The notes below the pieces were generated by a model. It had not been told where the DNA came from. It saw only the letters and a list, made by a program, of their open reading frames with translations, and ran no database searches. The position numbers and the translations under genes were made by a program. Shown here one piece after another: positions 26,166-37,365 of a stretch of DNA of 64,000 bases. Numbering within the stretch: the stretch's first letter is position 1; each line of letters begins with the position of its first letter. The DNA comes from Cercozoa sp. M6MM. Its lineage: Eukaryota > Endomyxa: Ascetosporea. The stretch is taken from NCBI GenBank assembly GCA_040357565.1, contig JBDODJ010000028.1. One strand, written 5' to 3'.

Positions 26166-26284
26166 CTCACTATAAACCCAAATAAAATAAGTGCACCATG
26201 TCTAATATCGCGCTTTTGATAGCTTTTTAGAATTTTTGTGTTGTTTTGTTTTTTGAATAAATTTACTTAAATATTAGCATATTT

Positions 26285-29200
26285 TTACTCAAAATCCTCG
26301 CTGTACTCACCCTGGACGATCGACACTCCGCTAGAGCTTGCTGAACTGGAGAGGAGTATCGACACGGTGCCTGAGGAAGGCAACGATGGAGCTGGCTGAG
26401 GCTTTGCGGCTTGAGACTTCACGGAGGTGCCAGACGCGGCGAGGAGTTGGGACGTAGCAGTCCTGCATTCGTGTTCGTTGGAGTCTAAGTCGAGGTCTAG
26501 GTGCGAAAACTCACTGGTAGGCATCGGCACGGTCACGCCACCGAACTCGTCGCTGGTGCTTCCATTGCTTTCGATTTCCGTGCTTTTTCGAATCGACGTA
26601 TTGGTGTTGGTTGGTGTTTGTTTGGTGGCTGAGACGGCAGGTTTGCTCACGCTTGGTGTGGCTTGTGCTGTGCGCTTCGTGCGCATTGTAAGCTTCTGAA
26701 GAGCAATGCCCACAAATACATTTTAGACATCGAACACTAAGGGACGCTGTTTACCAGTGAAGGTTGGGGTGCCAACGATATAACCGGCACCTCGACTTCT
26801 GGAGCCTGGCCTGCTGTCACTGTCTGCTTGTTGTCGAGATAAACAGCGCGAGTGCGAGCTATTTCTTGGCTTCTGGTCGTATGATGTTCGTCGTTGGATG
26901 CTGTGGATCCTGACGGTGTCAACTTGGCACTCTTGCGAGATGCTTCAGTCAACTGACTGATGCTTGAAGCTCTCGTTCCGTGCACAAACTACCACCAAAG
27001 GCAGATTTGCATGGAGAAATTTAAGTGAACTGCATTATGACAGTATCGTATCGACTTACATGATGCATGTGAAGTTGCAAAGCGCCACACGACACCGAGC
27101 TCTCTGCTTCACGCTTCGTGCGTTTTGTGTCGCCCGGAATATGTGTGTCCGTCAATGAACGTCGCGAGTTTAGACGTTCCAGCTGCGCGCGTCTGCGAGG
27201 GTTGATTGTGGACTGCTTTTAATTTGGACAACATTAACATGAACAAAGAGGATAAAAATTGTAGAGAGACAACTTATCGGGGCCATGAGAAGAAGTACTG
27301 ATGGTTGTGTAGCTTAAGTTACCTTATGCAAAGGCGACGACATAGCCGAGCCCGAAAACCGAGGTTGTTCTCCTGTGAGTGCACTCAGAACAGCACGAAG
27401 CAACTGATTTGTCTCACGCTGAACGAGAAAAGACGATGATTTGCCGTTGCGGAACGAGGACGCAGGTGTGCCGGAACGCGTGGAAGGCCTTTGTTTCCGA
27501 TTCTGCCGGTTCCTTGTCCTGGATCGAGTCTGTGCTTCGTGTTTTTCCTTCCATTGTTCGTACAACTTGACATAAATGCTCTTTTTTCTGCGAGACACCT
27601 CATTATTTAACACTAGTATCGGCGAGACGGTGTTTTTTAAAAATGTACCTTGCAGATTGAGGCACATGTCGCCGCCGTTCTGAACCAACAATTCCGTGAA
27701 CCGGACATACGTTAGAATCGACACAGGAGCAAGACGTGTGGCACGAAGAGACAGATGATGAGACAACGCTGCGAGCGTCCTCTTTTTGCACGCTGACATC
27801 CACTGGCATCTTTGGCTCTTTTGGTTGCTGTTGCTTGCGCTGGCTTGGTGCACTTCGAGGTTCTTCAGTTTCTACAGGTACAGAGTCTGCAGCGTTTGTG
27901 ACATCAGTCTGCGTGGCACGACTCTCGGGCATGACACACTGGATTGCGGTGTCGATTGACAGGACACGGCGAGGCCGCGCACCTGCTTCTGAAACTGAAG
28001 GCCCTTCGCTAACTGGAGTGAGTCGGCTTATCACCGACTCTTGTTCAACAGGCGGCAGAGTACGTGCGCTTGCGTCGATGACAGAAGGAGCGTCAGCATT
28101 TTGAGGGAAAGCGGCTTGAAGTGTCAAATCACCAACAGCAGCAGATCTAGAAATCGGAGTGCTTTCCTCGATTTTTTCGTTTTCGGCAGTTTTGAGCTCA
28201 TTTTCGTGGTCGCTGTCGCTTTCGACACTTGCCGTTTTCAAGCTACATTTACAAATACACAGCTCACAGCGCAGTTGGAAAGTAGCTAGATGAGTTTTGA
28301 ATATATTGCAGTTTACAGTTGGTTTTGGGTATCACTTTCTTGTGAAGCGAGCTCGTCGGACTGCGCATTTTCGACGCATGAGGCGCGAACGAGTGCAAAC
28401 ACTTGCATCAACGGTGCGTCGTCAATAGAATCAAAGAGCGGAAATTCAGATCGCGCAAAATCGCTGCTTTCTCGATCATCCTCGGAGGAAAGAAAGTGCA
28501 CTTCCAACGGTGCCACCTATATTAAATTTATAAAGGGACCTACAACTAAATTTGTTGAATACTAAATTTACGTTCACTTGCGCAGCGGCGACAGTATCGC
28601 CAAACTGGTCGATAGCTCTGCGCCATAGAATAAATTTACTGTTCAAAGTTGAGTTTCCTCCAACCTCACTGGCATTTACCCTTTCGCCAGTTACCCCCTC
28701 CACGAGATAAAACCACTCACCGAACTAACAAAGGTTCTTCAGCGAGTAGCGAGCAGAAGTCGCTACTTGCCGCTTCTACCAGCACAGGTAAACTTCTTGC
28801 CCAGCAGTGGATACATTATGCCTTAAGCGCCACTGAAGCAGATTTTCTGTTTGTGATACCTAGCTCAATTGTTTTGCCTCTGTTGCACTGAAAAATGACC
28901 CCGTCGACGGCCGAATCGGCTGGGATGGCAATGCTGCAAACATGACACGCATACACAATACCAAAGCAACAACAACTGAAAGGAAGGTGGTCTAAACTTG
29001 TAAGTTTATTTTAAATTAAAAAACAAAGGGTACTTGAAGCTCGGTAGAGATTCCATTTGCCATCGAAATTGCAACGTGGAGAGGGAGATGTCATCAGTTG
29101 CTGCGACAATATCTTCGATGTACACCTGCAGGCAAAGGTGGTGCTTGAAAATTTGCCTCACATTGTCGGTAAAATACCCGCTTCTAATGAGTTTACCTCA

Positions 29201-31648
29201 AAAAAACACTGACACTGGTCAAGTGACATGGGAAGGTATGTGTGAGTGTGCTGGTAGCTCAATTGGGGGACACGAACACTAAGTCCTCCCTCGTTTGTTG
29301 CTAAGAGCGCGTCTAGGACTTTCCAATGTTATGCTTTTAGTTTTTTTTTGTATGCATCTGTCTCCGCGCGGTCTGGGTCCTTGGAGGTCTTCGATACACT
29401 GTAAAGGAAAATCGTTCAGGGTGAAACCAGAGTCGACACGGAGGGTCTGTATTTCGCGATAGTATTATAAATTTAGCATCGTGGCGTACCCTGAACTGAA
29501 AATAAACTTAAGCATTGTGCGGAGACGGTTTCCCGGGCACCTTACTAACTTTACTGTGTTACAACATCATGATAAAATTACTATGCTTATTTCGTTTGTC
29601 CAGTCAAATTTTAGTCGCGCCTGCGTCGGTTTTACTCAGTCCAGGCATGTTGCCTAGTAGCGCTAAATGATACTGACAGGCCAGTGTCGAGGTCAAGAAT
29701 CGATGGCAGTGTCCAACCCAAGAGCCGATTTTAGAGCGTTGCTTGAGTCCATATCAATTGTGTGTGTCGCTGGAGAGTTCGATCCTGGGGGCAGTGAGTG
29801 CGATTTCCGCAAGGCAATTTGCTCAAACTGTGTGTTAAGGTTGTCGCCTTCTGATAGTTCTCCCACAAACTGCTCCGAATCACCGGAAAAACTGCGATTG
29901 TCTCCAGCCCGCACATCCTTCAACTCAAGCATACGACAGAAGGGATCTTCGCGAAGGTCTCTTGCTTTGTCGATTGAGTCGGCTGATTGCATGCCGGGGA
30001 ATTAAATGAACAATATAGTGTCTCGTGTGGGGGGGGGGGGGGGAGGTACAGAAACTGGGAGGTTACCACGAACGAAAGATTGTTTTTCGAAAGCGTCCGA
30101 TTCGCGATGTACTGCGACGCCGACTGCAGAAGAATCTCCGCGAATGTTTGACGCACTAACGCGCATGCAATCTGCGAAACAACTTATATCCCTCAGCGAG
30201 TGTCTGTGTGCGTTTTAACACTCGGCAACTTCTCAACCAAATTGCATGTACCGGTCTTTAGAGGTGCTATCTTTGAGGAAACCAGCATGTCATAAGCGAC
30301 AACTGAGCGTCGAACAAGCTGCCACAACTTGCTTCCTTCGTCGGCCGATTTTTGGTGTTGCCGTACGGTGTGGAGTAAGGACTGCAGCTCTTTGTCGCCC
30401 TTTAGCAACGCAAGTGGCAACGCTGCGTTTTTTAGACCGAGAGCTTTCTCGTTGACGAGGCTGAACAAAAGACGAGCGTGATCTGCGACGGCCATTTCCT
30501 GGAGGGAATTGGAGGGAAAATGCAAATTTGCAACATTCCAGTAAATTTACCCGAGCTCCCGTTGGACAGAAATCAGGTAAATGCTCAGGTCGTTTGCAAT
30601 AGGTTTCTCCTTGCAGCAAACGAATATGCGACAACGAAGAACTGGATTCTGACAGCTCAAAATGCGCACCGTGTTTCAAAGCATCGGCGTAAGCCTCAGC
30701 AAAAACAGGTTCGCCATCTGGGAACTGTGAACTTTCCGTCTCTGTCAGCAGGCGCAAGCATGCCCTTCCCTTTTGTATGACAACGTTGACTGCGAAGCGC
30801 ATTTCTTCCGACAGTGTCACATTCCCGGGACTGTCATTCTCTGCGACAGGATGCCGCAGCGCTATAGATTGCAGAACAGACGGAAAGCGAGGTTCTTTCT
30901 GCAGGCACAGCACGAACGGCGGAGCGTTCACAACAGTAATGCGCAACAAGTCCAGCGTGTTTTCAATGACATCCCTGTTGCGATTCGGTCGAAAGTGCAA
31001 AATGCCAGAGCGATAGGAATTCCCGGTTCGTACCATTTTTTTGAGTTCAGTTTCTTTCGCATGAGATGACCACATTGAGTCGGTGCCCTGGTGTAAAAAC
31101 AGTTTTCAAAAGGGCATCGCAGTTGTTACACACTGGGTATATCGAGAGTAAACACCAACTAACACACACACTTTCGATCTTGCTTTGTGAGTTTCAGCTC
31201 GGTTAAACAAGTGACGAAGCAGTTCGGCAACTACATTTAGATGAACATGCTTCACAGTAACGTACGCTGTAAAGCTAAACTATGGGTCTAGTAAACACTA
31301 CCATCAAGTGAGGCGGTATGACGAACAGAATAGTCACAGGAAGTTGTTGCTTGCTCCACCAGGCGGGTGAGCTCTTCGTTCACAGACCCGGTTTCGACGC
31401 CCTCACGGAGGCCATGGGTTTTAGGCATGTGCTTTTAGGTTAATTGCTGGCCTGTAAGGGCACCAGGTGTAAAATAGTCAGAACTGAGTCAATGTCGGAC
31501 GACAAGTATGATGATGACCCCTGTTCTCCGCGCGGGCTCAGGCTAACATTCAACTCGAGGAACATATGAACTAAAAGCACGTCCAAAATTGGGCGGTAAT
31601 TACCACAATTTGGCTGGTAATTACCAAACACTGTTTCTCGAGGCATCG
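26285..31648 (-). CDS. Large multidomain protein of unknown function
   Basis: Exons chain in phase from ATG 31648 to TAA 26287-26285, over 1,000 residues. The N-terminal part reads ETVFVHMFLELNVSLSPRGE, then LTRLVEQATTSCDYSVRH, VHLNVVAELLRHLFNRAE, IENTLDLLRITVVNAPPFVL and ALGLKNAALPLALLKGDKEL (helical repeats). Mid-protein CFFEHHLCLQVYIEDIVAAT and LQFRWQMESLPSF splice through a GTACCC donor near 29,023 into a beta-sandwich-like segment at 28933 (GVIFQCNRGKTIELGITNRK), reminiscent of ASH or appendage folds. A long disordered, serine-rich region follows (28,240-27,650), then a basic helix (SIYVKLYEQWKEKHEAQTR). It ends GVSIVQGEYSEDFE, a tail style seen in several centriolar and ciliary proteins. 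I do not recognise the family. It could be two genes, but no stop separates the halves once the 29,0xx intron is removed. Confidence 0.55.
30029..30043. repeat. Poly-G tract in intron
   Basis: A homopolymer of about 14 G in an intron of the large unknown gene. Similar G or C runs occur at 10861, 21894, 36427, 37985, 47289 and 48049, all in introns. Confidence 0.9.
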
Positions 31649-31699
31649 GCGCAGCCCAGTGTAAACTTACAGTCTCGTATCGTATCGTGTATCGCATAG

Positions 31700-31975
31700 T
31701 CGAGCGAAAAGTCGGTCAACTGACGGTCAATTGACAGTCAAGTGAGACTCAAGTGATTGCGCTGGGTGATAGTCAAGTTAGGGTCAGGTGAGGGTCAATT
31801 GGGTCGTTTGGCGACAACCTGGGGTGCTCAATTGAAGGTCAATTGAGTGTCAGTTGAGGATCTCTTGATAGTCAGATTAATCAAGAGTCAATCAGTTAAG
31901 AGAGTCAGTTGAGAGTCAGTTGAGAGTCGGTTGAGAGCCAGGCGAGAGTCAATTGAATTCCAGTTGAAAACATTA
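31700..31975. repeat. Degenerate GTCAATTGA-type tandem repeat
   Basis: About 25 imperfect copies of a roughly 10-bp word (variants GGTCAATTGA, AGTCAAGTGA, GAGTCAGTTGA). It starts about 50 bp upstream of the ATG at 31648 of the large unknown minus-strand gene, so it lies in that gene's promoter or 5' leader. The core TCAATTGA is a palindrome. Confidence 0.8.
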
Positions 31976-32627
31976 TTGCAACGCTCGAGGCGCAGATGAC
32001 TGTCAATTCGACAAATGGTAGCTAGAGAAGATTCGGTTGTCTCGTCATAGAAGACTTGCTGTCGTGTCAGTCGAGAGAATTCACTGCTGTATACCAAAAC
32101 ACATTTCTGGCTTAGCTGAGTGCACTGGAGCTTCAAGACAATGGTCCGGTCAATGGATTAAAATCGGTCAATTGTTACGGCATCTGACTACCCGTCAGCG
32201 CGGACGATCAAATCTGAACCATTGTGGTTATGGAAGGATTTGTTTTGCTAGGGTTTCTCCTGCATTACACCCTGACTTCCTAGTTTAGGATAAGCTTTCT
32301 ACAGTTCACGCACTTTGACTGCAGGTACTCCTCTCCAGCTTCCTCTGCGGAGCTTTTTCGTCCTTTTGCGCGTGATAAGTTTTGCCGTGATAGTGCTTCC
32401 TTGGGGGTGATTTCATTGCCCTCAACGTCTTTCTAACTGACGCTATCACTTCCTTATTTAGTCGTCTTCAATACCTTAGTTACGGGTTTCCATACCGTAA
32501 CACAATTGATGGTCAGTTGACCGAAATCTCGCTCGGCTATGCATGCTATATCAGTTTATATATATATATATATATGATGTTACGCCCCAGCATTATTTGC
32601 CTTAGCCCTCGTAGACTTTCGCTTCGC

Positions 32628-34482
32628 TTACGCCGAGACCTCTTTGCTAGTGATGTTGTGCATGTCCGCGATGTCCAGCTGCATCGCGTCCTGACGGGCA
32701 GCGACGAAGGCATCGGCCTCTCTTCCGCGGCGACGACGTTGTTCTGTTGCGCGGTGCCAAGCGAGGCGTTCAGCCACCACAGAGCCCACTGTATTGTTTG
32801 ACACGTGACTAACTGAGAAATGAAATGAATCAGATTATAGAAATACCGGAAGCGAGCAGCAAAGACACTCGAACACACAGGTAAAAACGGCCTGCATTTC
32901 CCTGTCGTAATAATGAGTAATTCACTTCAGTTGATCCTGTAAATGTTCTTACAATTTTATATTACCTGTGTGCCGCTCTCGGACATAAACACCACATCCG
33001 ACACGAACGCGAGCTAATCAAAGCATCCACTAGGTAGCATCGCAGACAATAGTCCGATTTAACAGGTGCGCTTTACTGTGTGAACGAGCAGGGAACAGAA
33101 CGCGAAGACTCGGTGCCAATGCAAGAGGGTTTCCGTCCGAAGTTGTTGTGGATTCGTGTTGCTTACTAAAAACAAGCAATAAACCTTCTAAGTCCAACAA
33201 ATATCCCAAACCGCAGCACAGAGCTTGTCTTACACTTACTGTCGTCTGGCCATGACCAAGTGTAGCACAAGCATGTGAGAACAACAGCGCCGATAGAGCT
33301 ATAACGCAGAATAAACACAAAAGGTCAATACCCTGCCGAAATCTTTAACTTAAGTTTAAATATATACTTGGTGTAAATGTACCAATAGGCAGCGCCGGTT
33401 GTGCGTTGCATAAGCTGCAATTGCTTCTTCCTGCATAATGACATTGATGCTAAAGCAGCATACGGGGAACGTTGTGTATAATCAAATGCAACTCGCAGCG
33501 TACCCATCGTGATCAAGTGCCAGCAAGCTGTCCAAGTTCGTCGGACCTGGAAAGAAAAAGTCCGCTTTGTGAGAGACTAACAGAACTCCTGCGGCAGTGT
33601 AGAAGAGCGCCGTCCCCGTCAGCGACAGCCGAAGCCTTTAAATCAGAAAGTCACAGGATGCACACTAGCTTAAAGATATGCGTGTCTTTCACTGCAAACC
33701 AGAAACAGCAGAGTCGCCAGACGACGTCACGCGAGCTACCGCTCGCTTGCGTTCCCTTAAAAAAGTCTCACTCCCAAATTCAGCAGTTGACTTAAAATTC
33801 ACCCTTATTAAGTTTACCGCGACCTCAGTGTGTAGATTCTGCAAGAATCTCATAGTACTGCGACGCCGATTGGAATCTTGTACAGCAGGCTGAGCAACTG
33901 TAGACTGGCAATCACGACGGATGGCATTCGTAAACAGTAGGTAAACTTAAATTCAAAGTCGTTGGATACCGTAGTTGTGGTTGCTTCTTTGGGAGTCGGA
34001 GTCGGTGTGAGTGGTTTTTCGAATTCTACCTCAACCTGCACTTGATGTGTCAATCGACTTCTATCGCCCCCCGACGACACAGCAGGGGCAGGCATTGGGC
34101 TTTTTGGTTTGAACCGTCGCTGAAATCTCGGAGGAGGCCATGCGCACTGCTCAGCAAGTCCAAGCTTCACCTTTACGAGGAGACAGCATCAAAGTTTACG
34201 TTACCACCGTATTGTCGGAGAGACACTCTTCAAGCAAGGGCGACTGCTCGACCATTTTGATGGGCGGTGAGGCTGGGCTGGAGGTATCCATGGTGACTGC
34301 TCGTACTGTAGGAAACAACGCCAACTTCAATACTTCAATTAACCCGTCCGGACCCCGTCGTTAGCAGATCAGAGAAAATCGCCAAACCGTCGATACCGAC
34401 CTGAGATGAAATCTTCTTGCAAGTTGGCGTGCCGCTCTGGGTACTTTTTGCAGCTCATTTCACTGGCAGCTGGGCTTGCCAT
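32628..34482 (-). CDS. Multi-pass membrane protein, possibly TMEM237-like
   Basis: ATG 34482 gives MASPAASEMSCKKYPERHAN. A proline- and threonine-rich N-terminal region of about 130 residues (FQRRFKPKSPMPAPA, PLTPTPTPKEATTTT) leads directly into a span (LRMPSVVIASLQLLSLLYKI). After a charged linker (ETFLRERKRAVARV) comes a second span (LSLTGTALFYTAAGVLLVSH) with FFFPGPTNLDSLLALDHD, then a probable third (IGAVVLTCLCYTWSWP). The C-terminal exon is basic then acidic (VVAERLAWHRATEQRRRR ... MQLDIADMHNITSKEVSA), TAA at 32630-32628. A long disordered N-terminus followed by clustered spans fits transition-zone protein TMEM237, but similarity is weak. Exons between 33,300 and 32,840 are not settled. 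Confidence 0.4.
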
Positions 34483-34914
34483 TTTTAACGACTAAATTTA
34501 GCGATAGGCTGTACCGTTCGCGTCATTGACAAAACGTAAAACAAAAACAAGTAAAACTTAGAGTTGCAAGGAATTGGGAATCGTGTCTGAACAAGATTGT
34601 TGGAACGGAAGCAACTCACTCTTTGTCTATCACAAGAAACAAGCCGCTAGTATTGGCCGCGTTGTAAACGGGCGGTACTTACAACTCCTGTCTCTCCGAG
34701 CGCTCGCCCCATAAAAGGTACGAAAACAGCACTCTTCCGAGCACTCACCATCCGACAGGCGAGCATCCATTAAAATTACTCGACAGCATCCGTTTAATCT
34801 ACAGCAACCATCAAATGTCCTGACTGGCCGGCAGGCACAACTCTTGCAGAGTCAGGAGTACTGTTTCGTGCACTGATGCGGAGACCCAGCCACTTACCGA
34901 CGGCATAGCCGCAT
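34483..34914. other. Intergenic region upstream of the membrane protein gene
   Basis: 432 bp between the FAM21 stop at 34915 and the ATG at 34482, both on the minus strand. It must hold the FAM21 3' end and the downstream promoter. Nothing specific seen. Confidence 0.4.
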
Positions 34915-37321
34915 TTAACCAAACAACGGGTCGTCTTCGTCACCAAAGAGCTCATCGAAGCGAGTCTTCTTAGACTCTGCCGACTGACGGATGGCATTTT
35001 GGTTCCGCTTGGGAACTGCGCGATCGCCAAAGAGGTCGTCGTCGTCGTCGAACAAGCTGTCAATCTTGTTCTTCGACTTGCCGGTGGGTTTGGCCGCGGC
35101 GAACAAGTCGTCATCGTCCGCAAACAAATCGATTTTCTTAGACTACTCGGAAAAACAATCAAGCTGATACAGGTCAAGGAAAGGAAAGCAGTACCGAAGT
35201 ATCAGCGACAGTTGTCTTCTTGTTCCCCTTTTTGTTTTGAGTCTACTCGCAAAATTAAAACAGACGCACTTATAGACATTAGCAGCACTATTCGAAAGAA
35301 ACATAGACGCAGTGACACAGAAGCAGCAGTACCAAGCCGAAAAGCTCGTCATCGTCATCACCAAAGAGATCAAAGGTCTTCTCGGCGGCATCGGTTTTCG
35401 TCGGGACGACGTTCTCGATGTGCTGCTGCAACGGCGCGTCGAACAAGAAGGCACTCGTGGCAGTCACCTCGTGAGTCGACCTGGAAGCAACAGGAGGCGT
35501 CAACAACGTTTCACCCTCGCCTTCCTCCTCTTGATCGGTCCTGTTGGATGGCGTATCATGCTCTGGTTCGGACTTGCCGGAAGACACGAGTTTCTCCTCG
35601 TTCTCCTCGATCTTGACGGGCAAGACCTCCGACTCCCGCGGTTCCAGCTCCTCATCCTCCTCTATCAACACTGCGGAGTGTGCGACGTCAGCGTCCTCCT
35701 TGCTGCGCTCGGTGTTCTTGACACTGAGCACAGGCGAGGCTTTATCGCGTGATGCAGTGTCAACTTCGATCGGCGCTTCATCTGCTGCTCACACTCGATT
35801 AATAAAAAAGTTCAAGCAGAAACAAAACAGCGGCGGTACCTTGCTCGGTGTCAACGGCAGTCAAATCGACAGCCACAGCAACAGCAGGCTCAACACACTC
35901 AACCTGGTCAAGCAGTTCAACCGGCGTTTTGTCTTGCGACTGTTCGACCGGGATCTCTTCCTGTGACTGTTCCTGCGGCAATTCCTGTGGCTGTGACTGC
36001 TGCGACTCTAGCTGTTCCGTGACAACGACTGGTTGTTCCACAGCAGGTTCCTGTGGCTGAGGCTGAGGCTGTGACTGCTGTTCTGACGTCGTCTGCTCCG
36101 TCGACGCAGGTAGAGTCGGCTTCTTGCGACGCGACATGGGCCGCCGGCGTCTTCGCTTCATGATCGGACGATCCAGCGACGCGTGCGTCAGCTCAGGCGC
36201 CTTTTCAGAGACCTTGCCGTTGCGACTGTCATCACTCTGCTTGGACGGCATACCCATCGGCGACAACATCTTTGGAGAGAAACCTAGGAACACAACCCAA
36301 TCTTAAGGTCACACAAGACATGAGACTTGAGTCACCTTCGCCGATACGAGAGGCCAACTGCGACACACGACTGCCGGCGCGCGCTCTCTGAACACAAACA
36401 ACCGTCGTGTACGGTGCAAGTGGACAGGGGGGGGGGGGGGTACAGTAACAACAGGCGGGAGAGAAGCAGTCGCGCCAGTCTTAGGAGAGGCAGCCTTGGG
36501 AGAGGCAACCCTGGGAGAGGCCACTTTGGGGGATGCGACCCTTGGCGAGGCGACCTTGGATGAGGCCGCAATAGCCTCCGTCGGAACGAACACCGTCGGC
36601 ATGACCGACTGGGAGACCGCAGGTTCACTCTCAACATCAACAACAACCTCCTTCTTGGTCGAAACCTGTGACTCATACGTGCTACACAACGGAACCCCAG
36701 AGACACAAAAGGCAAAGGTACAGCAGCGAACAAGTCGTCATCATCGTCGCCAAACAGGTCGACCTTCTGGAGTAGGGATAGATAACATGGTCTTACAGAT
36801 GTAGTGTACAGCTTGGCACCTCTTGGGCAGACGTCTTCGGTGCCTTTGTCTCAGTCTTGGGCACCAACGCAGTCGGGCCGAACAAGTCGTCGTCCTCGAC
36901 AGTCTCACCGAACAGCGACTCTTTGTTTGTCGTTGCTGTGGCAGAAGCGCCACTCTTTGCCGCAGTCTTCTGCGAAACAAACACCCCAGTCAAACAAATG
37001 AAACCCCAAAACAAACACCTGTCAAAATCCATGCGATAATAACAGTACATCGTCATCATCGCCGAACAACGATTCCTTCTTCGGCTTGGTTGTCTAACGA
37101 GATATCAACATCTTGCGCGCGGAACAGCACATATGCAGCAAAGAAAAACGAACCTCTGGCAGAGGCATGAACAGCCGCACACCGCCAACTGGCTTCTTTT
37201 TCTTCTCTGGTTCTGGTGCAGAGTCGGCAGAACCAGAGTAGACAGGAGCAGGCTCGCTGGCCTGTGGTGCTTCTGAGGCGTCGTCAACCTGGAATAAACA
37301 CTCAACATGACCTCGCATACT

Positions 37322-37365
<44 letters not shown>

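Noticed and set aside
29693..29992. Separate short gene ending ALGLDTAIDS
   Set aside because: A GTTGGAC donor lies just before that stop, and exons continue downstream in the same orientation, so it is better read as an exon of the large gene at 26285-31648.
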